64,000 nucleotides of DNA from Neobacillus bataviensis LMG 21833 (GCF_000307875.1 NZ_AJLS01000035.1:1-64000), one strand, 5' to 3'; positions 43,634-52,939 are shown, counted from the first letter of the stretch. Notes: generated by a model from the letters alone, not told the origin. Program-made: numbers and translations.

Positions 43634-44149
43634 CTACTTTGCTTTGGTGTAATGTTCATAAAACACTCTGAAAAGTCTTTCGTCACCGCCGCGATCGGGA
43701 TGGAGTGCTTTGAGTATTTTTTTAAACTCTTTCTTCATGATTTCTTTGTCAGGATCCATTTCTAATCCCAATAATGTTGCATATGTAAGGGGCGGGGGAT
43801 CAGCAAGAGCATATTCAGCTTGTAACATTCTTTTTAAACCGCGAACTTTTGTTTGTTCGATGCGAACCTTGGTTTTTAATTCTTCGTTTTCCTCTTTTAA
43901 TTGCTTATTTTCATAGAATGTCTTTTCCCAATGGTGAAAATCAACACCAAATTGCCTGCACCTATCCTCAATCTGCTTCTTCAAAATAAAGGATGCTAGC
44001 TCACCTGGGCTAATTAAATAATCAATATTCAAATTCTTTGTTCGTTTTGCCCTAAGTTTTCCGTCTAAAATCCAACGTATGACAACCTGTTCACTATCTG
44101 TAATACCTTCGTCCTTTAGTAGTTCAGTGACTTCCTTAAGGTTCAACAT
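43634..44149 (-). CDS. Protein with HTH-like N-terminus, coiled coil and C-terminal J domain
   Basis: The 171-residue protein starts with an excisionase/MerR-like DNA-binding fold (MLNLKEVTELLKDEGITDSEQVVIRWILDGKLRAKR). It continues with a coiled coil (about 80-112, NKQLKEENEELKTKVRIEQTK) and ends in a J-like domain (TYATLLGLEMDPDKEIMKKEFKKILKALHPDRGGDERLF) with the HPD motif at 150-152. It may bring a DnaK-type chaperone to DNA or a DNA-bound partner; this domain order is uncommon and the role is unknown. The ribosome site (GAGTTGAT) is weak. Confidence 0.75.
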   Translation of the reverse strand: MLNLKEVTELLKDEGITDSEQVVIRWILDGKLRAKRTKNLNIDYLISPGELASFILKKQIEDRCRQFGVDFHHWEKTFYENKQLKEENEELKTKVRIEQTKVRGLKRMLQAEYALADPPPLTYATLLGLEMDPDKEIMKKEFKKILKALHPDRGGDERLFRVFYEHYTKAK

Positions 44150-44283
44150 GTAATCAACTCATTCTTTTTTTACGTAAGTACTTTTAAATGACTAAAATCA
44201 ATGTATCATATAAAATATCAGGATTGTTTTACTAATGTATTTAATTTTGATTAAAAATTCTTTACGGCCCCGTTTTTCATCTT

Positions 44284-45021
44284 CTATAGATACTTTAAAT
44301 GCTGATTTCCATGAAAGGTTTTCAAAAAATAGTCTGAATCAGGAACGTTCAGTCTGATATATCCTTGCAAAAATTCTTTATTTTCATAGGGAACTTCTCG
44401 AAAAACGATATTCATTTCACCACGATTGCCGATTGTTAAAATAGTGTATGAGGCCAGAGGTTTGTGGTAGCACCCTAGTGATCCGGGATTCAGATAGAGC
44501 CGTTTCTTCGTTTTAAAATGATGGATCACGTGATGATGACCAAAACAAACGATATCAGCATTTGAAGCACGATAGAGAAAGTCCAATTTTTTATCGGTCG
44601 GTTCATAATCTACCGGTAAGAAAGTACCTCGTTCGTCTAAATGGTAGTGGATAAGAAATAAGTGTTTTCCATTATATTCAGCAGATAATGTGGTTGGAAG
44701 ACTCAAGAGAAATGGGAGATATTTTCGATCTAAATGAGCGGCAATCCACTCATGATGCTCCTTTTCCTTTTTTCTACTGTAAGGTTCTCTTCCTGCTAAA
44801 ATATCGATAATGGCCTCATCATGATTTCCCATCACATAAGAAACATTGTCATGTGACAAAAGCAGGTTCAGCACTTTATTGGTTTCATAGCCAATCCCGA
44901 TTAAATCCCCTAAACAATAGATATGCTCAATCGTAGGATCGGCATCGATTTCCTTAAATACGGCTTCTAATGCGGAATGATTTCCGTGAATATCTGAGAT
45001 AATTGCAATTTTCTTCTCCAT
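44284..45021 (-). CDS. Metallophosphoesterase (calcineurin-like, YfcE/MJ0936 type)
   Basis: The 245-residue hydrolase has the metal-binding motifs in order: ISDIHGNHSALEA, LGDLIGIG, MGNHDEA, LIHYHLD and CFGHHHVIHHF. Its substrate may be a phosphodiester or nucleotide. GGAGAT is 8 bases before ATG 45021 on the minus strand; an in-frame ATG at 45042 lacks a site. It is divergent from the DUF2062 gene, with 213 bases between them that hold no clear promoter. It stands alone. Confidence 0.87.
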   Translation of the reverse strand: MEKKIAIISDIHGNHSALEAVFKEIDADPTIEHIYCLGDLIGIGYETNKVLNLLLSHDNVSYVMGNHDEAIIDILAGREPYSRKKEKEHHEWIAAHLDRKYLPFLLSLPTTLSAEYNGKHLFLIHYHLDERGTFLPVDYEPTDKKLDFLYRASNADIVCFGHHHVIHHFKTKKRLYLNPGSLGCYHKPLASYTILTIGNRGEMNIVFREVPYENKEFLQGYIRLNVPDSDYFLKTFHGNQHLKYL

Positions 45022-45234
45022 AACATGATCTCCATTTTTCATTAGGTTTCCATTTATGGATAAATAAATTCAAAATTATTATCCAAAAATATTCGCTTAT
45101 TTTTCGTAGATATTCTATTTATTAAGTATGATAAAGGTGTAAAATAGAAAGATAAGGATTATTATGATATAATTTTTTGAAAGTTCAAAATTAATAATAT
45201 AAACTAATCCGTTTTCAGCAGGGGGGTACACCTA

Positions 45235-45798
45235 ATGAGCAAAAAACAAAAAAAATATACTTTTTATCAGCGGATTGGACGAGCCTTTAAGTTGAATTTC
45301 ACGAAACTCCTGCGCTCACCTGGAGGGGCCAAAAAGGTGGCATTGGGATTCGCCCTTGGCTTTGGCTTGGAAATGTTAGTGATTTCTACAGCTTCCCTTA
45401 TTTATATTTTATTTGTCCCCATTGTCAAACTGGCAAAAGGCTCATTACCAGCTTCGATCATTGGGAATATTATTGGGAAACTGACGCTTCTTCCCGTAGT
45501 TCTTTTACCATTTGCTAGACATTTGGGGAAATTAATCGTTCCAATGAGAGTAAGAATTGGCCATCACACACAATTTTCTTTTCAAAATGTATTACATGGT
45601 GATTTCCGCAGTTTAATCGGCCTGATGCATGGCGGGGTCCATGCCTTAATTGGAATGACGATATTTGGAATTATCCTTGCCATTATATCTTACTTTATTG
45701 TTCATTATCTTTATGATAAAGAAAAATCGAATAGGCTTAAAAGAAGACGTCTTAAACATGAAATTCGTTTAAATAGGATCAATAAGAATTTAATTTAA
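45235..45798 (+). CDS. DUF2062 membrane protein
   Basis: The 187-residue protein has a basic N-terminus (SKKQKKYTFYQRIGRAFKLNFTKLLRSPGGAKKVALGFALGFG), two or three hydrophobic segments (about 38-65, 75-100 and 138-160) and a very basic tail (KSNRLKRRRLKHEIRLNRINK). This is the pattern of DUF2062 proteins, whose function is unknown. GGGGGG is upstream of ATG 45235. A bidirectional terminator separates it from the minus-strand DUF4153 gene. Confidence 0.8.
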   Translation: MSKKQKKYTFYQRIGRAFKLNFTKLLRSPGGAKKVALGFALGFGLEMLVISTASLIYILFVPIVKLAKGSLPASIIGNIIGKLTLLPVVLLPFARHLGKLIVPMRVRIGHHTQFSFQNVLHGDFRSLIGLMHGGVHALIGMTIFGIILAIISYFIVHYLYDKEKSNRLKRRRLKHEIRLNRINKNLI

Positions 45799-45816
45799 TG
45801 ATTAAGCTAAAGAAGA

Positions 45817-45840
45817 GCAAGCGGAAAAATGTCCGCTTGC
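45817..45840. terminator. Terminator between DUF2062 and DUF4153 genes
   Basis: GCAAGCGGA and TCCGCTTGC pair perfectly around AAAATG (45817-45840), followed by TTTCTG. It lies between two convergent genes. Confidence 0.78.
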
Positions 45841-45846
45841 TTTCTG

Positions 45847-47607
45847 TTATTTAATCTGAACAAATACCAATAACATCGCGTTATTATATTGTTTATCTTG
45901 TTTTTCGATGCCCACATTTTGAACGACAATGGTCATTTTGACACGATCATTTTCCTTTGTAAAGGTTGCCTCTTCTGCTGTTATTTGTCCCGCTGAGGGT
46001 TGATAATCATAAAATTTATCAAAGATTTCTTGTGTATGAAAGTTGATAAGAGTCTGGTCATTTGCTCCTCTTAATGAAAGCACCAATTGATCTTTATGAA
46101 ATTCTTTTAACAAAGAATAGGTTTTACCTTGTTTTTTGAAATCAAAAATCTTTCCAGCTCTATTTTTCTCGGTCATGTTGATCTCGATGGTAGCAAAGGT
46201 ATCAAAGCCAGTGATAGTAATGGGTGTTTTCTGTACCATGTTTAGGTAGACCGATTGATTCACTTGACCCGGCTTTTGATACTCTTTAAAGCCGAATGTA
46301 TCCTGAAAATCATTATAGGCATTGAAATCATCTGGCAGCCAGGCAATTTTCTTTGTATATCCCATCATTTGTAGGTATTGAATGGTATCCGTTATGATCT
46401 GTTTATCTTCTGCCGGGATTGATTCATTTGGCCTAATCTGATTATTTTCGATCATCTTATTTTTCAAAAGGACGTTTTTTAAAGTATTCATCTGACTGGT
46501 TCGGCTAATTGTGAATGCATCCACAGGCGGTAAAATGGAAACGGCAGAAAAGATAATCAGCATGGCGGCAATCACACCGTTTTTTCTCACAGGCAAAAAG
46601 CTTAATAAAATCCCCGCAGCGGCGGCGAAAATCCCGAACAATATGACATAATATCGGGTGTGGGTAACACCTGTATTTGTTAAACTGATGATCGTGGATG
46701 TTATTTGGAAAAGCACGATGGGCACTAGCACTTTTGGAAATATCATTCTGAAAAAGGCGGTAAACTTGTTTTCAATCTCACTAACCAAGATATACACCAA
46801 AATAATGGTGATCGCGTAGGAAACGAGCATTGGTTCTAATAAATTATCCTTCCAAAATTCCCCGCCAATATTTTTAATAATGTAAATTACTAAGATTAAT
46901 GTAAATATGGACAGTAACGGAATGATAATATAGGATAGGAGAATTTCCAAGAACTTTGGACAAGCGGCAGCTTTTTCGATATTTTCTTTGCGCTTATCTT
47001 TCTTTGGATATATTGGAATTAACGAAAGAAAATACATCGGTGCAAAAAGTATAAATACAATATTGGCCGCATGCGAATAGGCTGCAGAATCGATGGCGAA
47101 AATCAGCTGTTGAATCGCTGCGAGGATGATGGCTATACCTCCGAAAATGACACCAGAGAAGAATAAGGTATTAAAGAAAGATTTAAAAGCGATCATAAAG
47201 CTCTGATTAAAACTTATTTCACTTTTTATAACTGGGACCCAAATGAAGGCGATAAGCAGGGCAAACAAGGCAACGGCGGTTCGGATTTCAATTTCCATGC
47301 TTAGAGTTGGGGCTGGTCGAATAATGAGGTAATACCCCGCAGTTAGCAGGATGACCAAAATCATAAATAGAAAACGGGTAGAAGTCTTGGAAGAAAAACG
47401 TTCGATGTCAACCTGAAAAACAGCACTAAGAAATGCGCCAACTACAAATGTTACAAGCAAAATCGATTGGTGCTTTCCTGCGGTGATCGTAGAAGCATTA
47501 ATGGCTGCAGCTCCTACAAGAAATAGGGTGGTTAACGGAAAACGGACAATGGCATCGGTCAACCCTGTGAGTTTAGCTTGAAGCCTCCTTATCCACTTCA
47601 TCTTCAT
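45847..47607 (-). CDS. DUF4153 domain membrane protein
   Basis: The 586-residue protein has about 11-12 hydrophobic segments in its first 370 residues and then a soluble C-terminal domain of about 210 residues, probably outside the membrane. The order and motifs such as FKSFFNTLFFSGVIFGGIAIILAAIQQLIF fit DUF4153. Its function is unknown. ATG 47607 has GAGGAAGG about 6 bases upstream; an in-frame TTG precedes it at 47610. It is a single gene. Confidence 0.75.
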   Translation of the reverse strand: MKMKWIRRLQAKLTGLTDAIVRFPLTTLFLVGAAAINASTITAGKHQSILLVTFVVGAFLSAVFQVDIERFSSKTSTRFLFMILVILLTAGYYLIIRPAPTLSMEIEIRTAVALFALLIAFIWVPVIKSEISFNQSFMIAFKSFFNTLFFSGVIFGGIAIILAAIQQLIFAIDSAAYSHAANIVFILFAPMYFLSLIPIYPKKDKRKENIEKAAACPKFLEILLSYIIIPLLSIFTLILVIYIIKNIGGEFWKDNLLEPMLVSYAITIILVYILVSEIENKFTAFFRMIFPKVLVPIVLFQITSTIISLTNTGVTHTRYYVILFGIFAAAAGILLSFLPVRKNGVIAAMLIIFSAVSILPPVDAFTISRTSQMNTLKNVLLKNKMIENNQIRPNESIPAEDKQIITDTIQYLQMMGYTKKIAWLPDDFNAYNDFQDTFGFKEYQKPGQVNQSVYLNMVQKTPITITGFDTFATIEINMTEKNRAGKIFDFKKQGKTYSLLKEFHKDQLVLSLRGANDQTLINFHTQEIFDKFYDYQPSAGQITAEEATFTKENDRVKMTIVVQNVGIEKQDKQYNNAMLLVFVQIK

Positions 47608-47711
47608 CAATCCTTCCTCTGATTTACTACATTTTCACTTCCTTCTACAATAAATTATAACATTTTGGAAATAAAATAACCTTGAATGTTTGGTTAATAA
47701 GAATACTCAAT

Positions 47712-47735
47712 AAAAAAAGAGCCCGAAGGCTCCCA
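47712..47735 (-). terminator. Terminator of the yjcZ gene
   Basis: On the minus strand GGAGCC-TTC-GGGCTC is followed by a run of seven T. It lies 30 bases after the yjcZ stop. Confidence 0.8.
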
Positions 47736-47766
47736 AATAACACACTTTAGTTCTATCGAGTTAGAA

Positions 47767-47886
47767 TTAGTAGCCCATGAAAGAAGTACCAACGATGATA
47801 AGCAGGATGAACAATACAACAATCAATACAAAACTGCTGCCGCCGCCATATCCGCCGCCATATCCGCCACCGGAATATCCATACAT
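47767..47886 (-). CDS. yjcZ: YjcZ-family small sporulation protein (39 aa)
   Basis: This 39-residue gene encodes [19 protein letters not shown] followed by one hydrophobic helix ([14 protein letters not shown]) and TSFMGY. The glycine/tyrosine-rich start plus single membrane helix is the hallmark of the YjcZ family found in spore formers and often present in several copies. AAGGTGGTG is about 7 bases before the ATG. Function is unknown, though such peptides are associated with sporulation. Confidence 0.88.
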   Translation of the reverse strand: MYGYSGGGYGGGYGGGSSFVLIVVLFILLIIVGTSFMGY

Positions 47887-48005
47887 ATCTTTTTCACCAC
47901 CTTTTTGAATAGTGGAAGGAAAAACACTTCACTATGTATTTATATTTCCGAATTCAATAGTTGATTGGACAACCTTCCTATTGATAGAAAAAATCAGCAA
48001 ATTGC

Positions 48006-48917
48006 TTACTCCATCACCGTTTCACCAAGTAAAAGCACCTTCAATTGCCCCTCAGGAACCTTCTGTTTCTCCCATTCACGGTATAACCGTTCTAATGCTT
48101 CCGGCCCCGTATCGTCGGCTAATCGGTAGGCGCCATAATGCATCGGCACGAAGAATTTTGCTTCCAATTCAATGAAAGCTTTTACGCTGTCCTCAGGCGA
48201 AATATGTGCGGGCGCCATAAACCATTCGGGTTCAAAGGCACCAATCGGCATGAATACCGTATCAATCACGAACCGCTCCGCAATCTGTTTAAAGCCGCTG
48301 AAATAGCCTGTATCACCTACAAAATAGAAGGTTTCCGCCGGAGTTTGAAAAATCCACCCGCCCCAATGGGAGGTATTCATATCTCTCAAAGATCGTCTGG
48401 TCCAATGCTGGGCAGGAACAAAGTGAAGGGTTATTCCTCCGTGTTTGACACTTTCCCACCAACTCAATTCAGTTACGTTCTGATACCCTTTGCGAATAAA
48501 AAGGGATTTCATACCAACAGGAACAAAATAGTGCGGATTGCCTCTTAATTTTTTCAAGGTCGGGAAGTCCAAATGATCATAGTGGCCATGGGAGATGACG
48601 ACCAGGTCAATCTCCGGAAGATCTGACAAAGAAATTCCCGGTGCCGTCAACCTCTTTTCAAACCCCATCCTTTTTGCCCAAACGGGATCGGTCAAAATGT
48701 TTAGACCATTAAGTTGAATCAAAAAAGTAGAATGTCCAACCCATGTATAAGAAGTACGGCTTTTGTTCTCAATTATTTCGCTCACTCTTTTTGTCGGGCA
48801 CTGTTCGATATTAACCGATAAATCCTTCACTTTTGATCTTCGTTCCTTCTGCCACTTCCGCATGTCTTTAAACGATTTGTAGCTTGTCACATTATCCAAA
48901 TTAGCATATCTCTTCAT
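48006..48917 (-). CDS. MBL-fold metallohydrolase (NAPE-PLD/UlaG-like)
   Basis: The 303-residue enzyme has the metallo-beta-lactamase motif SHGHYDHLD (about residues 109-117), WVGHSTFLIQLNGLNILTDPVW before it, and later FVGDTGYFSGF and PMHYGAY, giving the two-metal site. WEKQKVPEGQLKVLLLGE closes the protein. The layout is typical of NAPE-PLD/UlaG-type lipid or phosphodiester hydrolases, but the substrate is unknown. No signal peptide is seen. Transcription must start within 48918-49085, where no clear promoter is visible. Confidence 0.87.
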   Translation of the reverse strand: MKRYANLDNVTSYKSFKDMRKWQKERRSKVKDLSVNIEQCPTKRVSEIIENKSRTSYTWVGHSTFLIQLNGLNILTDPVWAKRMGFEKRLTAPGISLSDLPEIDLVVISHGHYDHLDFPTLKKLRGNPHYFVPVGMKSLFIRKGYQNVTELSWWESVKHGGITLHFVPAQHWTRRSLRDMNTSHWGGWIFQTPAETFYFVGDTGYFSGFKQIAERFVIDTVFMPIGAFEPEWFMAPAHISPEDSVKAFIELEAKFFVPMHYGAYRLADDTGPEALERLYREWEKQKVPEGQLKVLLLGETVME

Positions 48918-49085
48918 AGTTTCCTCATTCTATACATAATAAAAAATTATAAACTGAATAAAGAGAAAGTGCCAGCACGGTACTTCTTTTTGTTTTGTCC
49001 GAGCTGAGATCAAGATGAACCTCCCGTTCGCAACTTGAATAAGATTAAATGGAGCTATTATGGAAAGAAAGCGATAGGGAGTCCT

Positions 49086-49553
49086 ATGAAAATAAATTAT
49101 GAGTATACCTTTGGATTGCCAAGGAATATTGTCTGGAAGTATTTAATGGATAAGGTTGTTCTGAGAAAAGCTATTCCTGGTTGTAGAACGTTTGTAGAGC
49201 GTTCGAAAGGAGTATACGAAGCTGAAGTGGAGATTAGTATTGGACCATTACAAGATGTTTTTACTCTTGAAATACGGATAGATCATCTGAAACCACCATC
49301 TTCTTACCGCATGTATATGAAAGGAAAAGGAAATGTTGGGGAGATAAATGGTACAGCCGACATGCTTTTACAAGAATTGGGGAGTTCCACAATCGTAAAC
49401 TGTCTCGCTGAAGCCCAGGTATCTGGTGCATTGGCACTTCTTGGTCAGCGAATATTGGAATCTGGAGCGAAAAAGATATTGGATAGTTTTTTTCAAACAG
49501 TCGAAAAAGAAATAAAAGGAACTATTTATCAAACGAGAAAGAGCGGTAGATGA
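49086..49553 (+). CDS. CoxG-like SRPBCC protein
   Basis: The 155-residue protein has the SRPBCC lipid/ligand-binding fold of the CoxG family: LPRNIVWKYLMDKVVLRKAIPGCRTFVE at the start, GVYEAEVEISIGPLQDVFTLEI in the middle and SGALALLGQRILESGAKKILDSFFQTVEKEI at the end. CoxG members help in maturation of CO dehydrogenase or bind lipids, but no cox genes are near. AGGGAG is 5 bases before ATG 49086. Confidence 0.75.
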   Translation: MKINYEYTFGLPRNIVWKYLMDKVVLRKAIPGCRTFVERSKGVYEAEVEISIGPLQDVFTLEIRIDHLKPPSSYRMYMKGKGNVGEINGTADMLLQELGSSTIVNCLAEAQVSGALALLGQRILESGAKKILDSFFQTVEKEIKGTIYQTRKSGR

Positions 49554-49706
49554 CCAAAGTTAACTCGGGTCATCTGCTTTGTTGTATTGTAACGGAATGT
49601 TATTTTTTAATGAAAGTCTTAACCACGCATTTGTTTTCTGGAATTAGCTCATATTTTTAGAGGCAATCTTTATTGTGGTTTCTTTGAGGTGATTTTCAAT
49701 TTCCAA

Positions 49707-50024
49707 TTATTGTCCCGCATGATTTCTTAGCTTTTTTTCATGCTGTGCAGTTTTAATGCTAAGGTAATCAACTGTTTCTTGTGTTTCGGTTAATTCCACT
49801 CTGAAACCATTGAGTTTTGATTCAAGGCGGTCAAATCTTTCGTCCATCTGGTCAAATCTTTCATCCATTCTGTTTTCTAGGCCAGTTTTCACATTTTTAA
49901 GATCAGATTTCACATTGTCAATCTTATTTTCAAGATCAGTTTTCATTTCATCCAATTTTTTATCAATCTGGGAAGAATATAATTTTAATGCATTCAGTAT
50001 TTCTTGAATTCCTGACTGTTCCAT
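49707..50024 (-). CDS. Coiled-coil protein (105 aa)
   Basis: The 105-residue protein is almost entirely helical with heptads (LKNVKTGLENRMDERFDQMDERFDRLESKLNGF), where MDERFD occurs twice in a row. It has no hydrophobic segment. AGGAGGTGAGGAC precedes the ATG on the minus strand. It shares length and overall pattern with the protein at 59057. Function is unknown; oligomeric scaffolding is possible. Confidence 0.65.
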   Translation of the reverse strand: MEQSGIQEILNALKLYSSQIDKKLDEMKTDLENKIDNVKSDLKNVKTGLENRMDERFDQMDERFDRLESKLNGFRVELTETQETVDYLSIKTAQHEKKLRNHAGQ

Positions 50025-50163
50025 GTCCTCACCTCCTCAAGAGTATTATATCCTTCCTTTTCTACAGTATCTAGTTCCTGATTCGATTAATTTCAACATT
50101 TTTTTCAATAATTATATTTTAAACTATGATACGATAATAGAAAAAACCAACGGAGGCAGTTAT

Positions 50164-51180
50164 ATGTATAGTTTTAAAAACGATTATAGCGAGGGTGCAC
50201 ATCCTCGAATTTTGAATGCATTAGTAGAATCAAACTTGGAGCAAGAAGAAGGTTATGGCGAAGATCGGTATTCTTTAAAAGCGATTGAATTTATAAAGGA
50301 ACGAATGGGTCGGAATGATGTTGATATTCATCTAGTATCTGGAGGGACACAAACGAATCTTTTGGCCATTTCAGCCTTTTTGAGACCCCATGAGGCGGCA
50401 ATCGCAGCAAGTACTGGACATATCCTTATACATGAAACTGGGGCAATTGAAGCGACAGGTCACAAGGTACTATCCATCGAAGCAGAGGACGGAAAATTAA
50501 CACCAGAGCATGTCAAAACAGTACTCGATGCCCACACAGATGAACATATGGTGAAGCCGAAGCTTGTTTACATATCTAATTCTACAGAAATAGGATCCAT
50601 TTATAATAAGACGGAGCTGCAGCAATTAAGGAATTTCTGTCATGAGAACAATCTCATTTTGTATATGGATGGGGCAAGACTTGGGTCAGCGCTTTGTTCG
50701 GCGGAAAATGATCTTCAATTACGTGATTTACCAGAACTCGTTGATGCTTTTTATATCGGCGGAACGAAAAATGGAGCATTAATTGGTGAAGCACTAGTCA
50801 TTTGCCGTGATTCCTTAAAAGAGGATTTCCGCTTCCATATGAAGCAAAAAGGAGCAATGCTAGCTAAAGGAAGAATTTTGGGTGTTCAGTTTCTGGAATT
50901 ATTTCGCGACAATTTGTTCTTTGAGTTAGCCTCACATGCCAACAAGATGGCAGAAAAGCTAAGAGATGAACTTGGCAAAGAAAATATCCAATTTCTTACC
51001 CATTCACCATCGAATCAAATTTTTCCGATTCTCCCTAATGCACTTATTACTAAACTTCAGGATAAGTATGCATTTCATATTTGGGAAAAGGTCGACTCAG
51101 AACATTCTGCCATTCGATTGGTAACATCTTGGGCAACGAAAGAGGAAGCGGTTAAGGCATTTATTGCGGATTTTAAATAA
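50164..51180 (+). CDS. PLP-dependent threonine-aldolase-like enzyme
   Basis: The 338-residue protein is a fold-type I PLP enzyme of the beta-eliminating-lyase/threonine aldolase group. It has FKNDYSEGAHPRILNAL, HLVSGGTQTNLLAI (phosphate loop), LYMDGARLGSAL (the aspartate that binds the pyridine nitrogen) and GGTKNGAL with the Schiff-base lysine. It would cleave L-threonine (or allo-threonine) to glycine and acetaldehyde, or a related beta-hydroxy amino acid. ATG 50164 has GGAGG 7 bases upstream. It is divergent from the coiled-coil gene and ends at a terminator. Confidence 0.85.
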   Translation: MYSFKNDYSEGAHPRILNALVESNLEQEEGYGEDRYSLKAIEFIKERMGRNDVDIHLVSGGTQTNLLAISAFLRPHEAAIAASTGHILIHETGAIEATGHKVLSIEAEDGKLTPEHVKTVLDAHTDEHMVKPKLVYISNSTEIGSIYNKTELQQLRNFCHENNLILYMDGARLGSALCSAENDLQLRDLPELVDAFYIGGTKNGALIGEALVICRDSLKEDFRFHMKQKGAMLAKGRILGVQFLELFRDNLFFELASHANKMAEKLRDELGKENIQFLTHSPSNQIFPILPNALITKLQDKYAFHIWEKVDSEHSAIRLVTSWATKEEAVKAFIADFK

Positions 51181-51187
51181 AATTAAG

Positions 51188-51214
51188 AGGCGGTTTCCTA
51201 ATCGGAAATCGCCT
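51188..51214 (+). terminator. Terminator after the aldolase gene
   Basis: AGGCGGTTTCC (51188-51198) and GGAAATCGCCT (51204-51214) pair with one G-T pair around TAATC, followed by TTTTG. Confidence 0.82.
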
Positions 51215-51329
51215 TTTGTCATTTTATGGACTATTCATGCAGCTGAACAATATGAACAAAATGGTTAATACGATTTTAATGCTGTTTAAATGTATAAACT
51301 ATCAATTTTTAAAAATCTTTGTAAAATTG

Positions 51330-51343
51330 AGAAAACGGTTACA
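51330..51343 (+). promoter_or_regulatory. Possible cre site (CcpA) before tctC
   Basis: AGAAAACGGTTACA matches the cre pattern TGNAANCGNWNNCA except for its first base. It overlaps the region immediately before the tctC ribosome site, so carbon-catabolite repression is plausible for a carboxylate transporter. Confidence 0.4.
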
Positions 51344-51357
51344 AAGGGGAAATGAAA

Positions 51358-52395
51358 ATGTTTTCGATTAAAAGAATTTCAGCAGTAATGTGTGCAGGTG
51401 CATTGGCATTAAGCTTGGGGGCATGCAGCAGCAGTAACAGTAAAGAAACAGCAGGCTCCGCTAAGAAGGAGGAAGGTACAGGCTACCCTACGAAGACGAT
51501 TACAGTTGTCGCGCCATCGGGTGCAGGAGGTGGCTGGGATTTAACGGCACGCTCCTTTTCAAAGGTGCTGAGTGAAACCAAGCTTGTATCACAGCCATTA
51601 ACAGTTGAGAATAAGCCGGGTGGCGGCGGTGCTGTGTTTATGGCAGAATACGCAACACAGCAAGTAGCAAATAACGATATGCTCTTTGTTAATTCACCAC
51701 CTATTATTATTAACAACCTGAAAAAAGAAGGAAACAGTCCATACGGATACAAAAACACAACTCCATTGGCGCAGCTAACAAAGGATTTTGGTGCTATTGT
51801 GGTCAAAGCAGATTCACCATTTAAAGATCTTAAATCAGTCTTAGAGGAAGTCAAGAAAGATCCGACCAAACTTACCTTTGCAGGCGGTTCTGCACCCGGT
51901 TCGATGGACCACTTAATTTCGATTCTGCCAGCATATAAATATGGAGTTGATCCTACAAAAATTAAATACGTTTCCTACGATGGCGGCGGTGAAGCTATTA
52001 CAGCACTGCTTGGCGGTAATGCAGATGTTATCGGTACAGATGCTTCCAGTGTTAAAGAATTTTTTAAGGCCGGTAAGGTTCGGGTGTTGGCAGTGACGTC
52101 ATCAGAGCGCTTAGCTGGTGAATATAAAGATGTGCCAACAGCGAAAGAACAAGGTGTCGATGCTGAATTCACGATTTGGCGCGGAGTGTTTGGCCCTGAA
52201 AAAATGTCCAACGAAGCAAAAACTTATTGGGAAAAATCAATTGATAAACTTGTGAATACTCCTGAGTGGAAAAAGGAAGTAGAGACTCAAGGCTGGGAAC
52301 TGGAATATAAAAACAGTGCTGATTTCAAAAAGTTCTTAGAAGAACAAGATCAACAAGTTCAGCAATTATTAAAAGCGCTGGGCATGCAGAAGTAA
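51358..52395 (+). CDS. tctC: Tripartite tricarboxylate transporter substrate-binding lipoprotein
   Basis: The 345-residue binding protein has a signal ending in lipobox LSLGAC (cysteine at about residue 23), a Ser-rich linker, then YPTKTITVVAPSGAGGGWDLTAR and VENKPGGGGAVFMAEYA, typical of TctC/BugD proteins. It would capture a di- or tricarboxylate outside the membrane for TctBA. ATG 51358 is 8 bases after AAAGGGG, better than the ATG at 51352. A hairpin after it may lower downstream expression. Confidence 0.92.
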   Translation: MFSIKRISAVMCAGALALSLGACSSSNSKETAGSAKKEEGTGYPTKTITVVAPSGAGGGWDLTARSFSKVLSETKLVSQPLTVENKPGGGGAVFMAEYATQQVANNDMLFVNSPPIIINNLKKEGNSPYGYKNTTPLAQLTKDFGAIVVKADSPFKDLKSVLEEVKKDPTKLTFAGGSAPGSMDHLISILPAYKYGVDPTKIKYVSYDGGGEAITALLGGNADVIGTDASSVKEFFKAGKVRVLAVTSSERLAGEYKDVPTAKEQGVDAEFTIWRGVFGPEKMSNEAKTYWEKSIDKLVNTPEWKKEVETQGWELEYKNSADFKKFLEEQDQQVQQLLKALGMQK

Positions 52396-52405
52396 AAAAA
52401 GCGCG

Positions 52406-52440
52406 GGAAGGAGTTTACTTTCTCCTTCCTCTATTTTTTC
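52406..52440 (+). terminator. Intra-operon hairpin after tctC
   Basis: GGAAGGAG (52406-52413) and CTCCTTCC (52422-52429) form a stem followed by TCTATTTTTT. It sits between tctC and tctB with no promoter after it, so it may act as a partial terminator that keeps the binding protein in excess. Confidence 0.6.
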
Positions 52441-52456
52441 AAAGGAGGGAATACGA

Positions 52457-52909
52457 ATGAGTTTAAAATTCGATCGTATTGCATCTGTAGCGTTTCTTGC
52501 GGTAGGGGTGCTATTTATTATAGGGAGCAAGCGATTAGCCAGCTCATCATATGGAAGCGTTGTTGGGCCCGATATCTTTCCATTCATTCTGGGAATTATA
52601 CTTGTTTTATTAAGTATCCGTTTGTTTTATGAAACATTTATGGGCAGTCGTGAGCAGGGTGAGAAAGAACAATTACAGTATAAGCCATTCTTAATCATCG
52701 GGGTTGCAACGTTAGTCTATATTTTAACGTTAGAATCTGTCGGATATGTCATAACAACCTTTTTATTTTTATTTGTTTGCTTTCAAACTATGGAACGGTC
52801 GAAGTGGATTTCATCTCTCATCATCTCCGCCTGTTTTTCAGGAATTGTTTATTTTGTATTCGTAGAGGTATTGAAGGGCACACTTCCAGGCTGGCCGATT
52901 TGGTTTTAA
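52457..52909 (+). CDS. tctB: Tripartite tricarboxylate transporter small subunit TctB
   Basis: The 150-residue membrane protein has four hydrophobic segments (about 8-26, 40-58, 76-98 and 120-138), the usual topology of TctB. VVGPDIFPFILGIILVLLSIRL is a family feature. It supports the large subunit TctA in the membrane. AAAGGAGGG precedes ATG 52457, and tctA follows after 30 bases. Confidence 0.88.
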   Translation: MSLKFDRIASVAFLAVGVLFIIGSKRLASSSYGSVVGPDIFPFILGIILVLLSIRLFYETFMGSREQGEKEQLQYKPFLIIGVATLVYILTLESVGYVITTFLFLFVCFQTMERSKWISSLIISACFSGIVYFVFVEVLKGTLPGWPIWF

Positions 52910-52939
52910 CCATCAACTAAAAGAAAGGGGGAAAATGAC

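Noticed and set aside
47912..48175. Plus-strand frame between yjcZ and the MBL gene
   Set aside because: It starts in the upstream region of yjcZ and runs antisense into the MBL gene without a ribosome site or family pattern.
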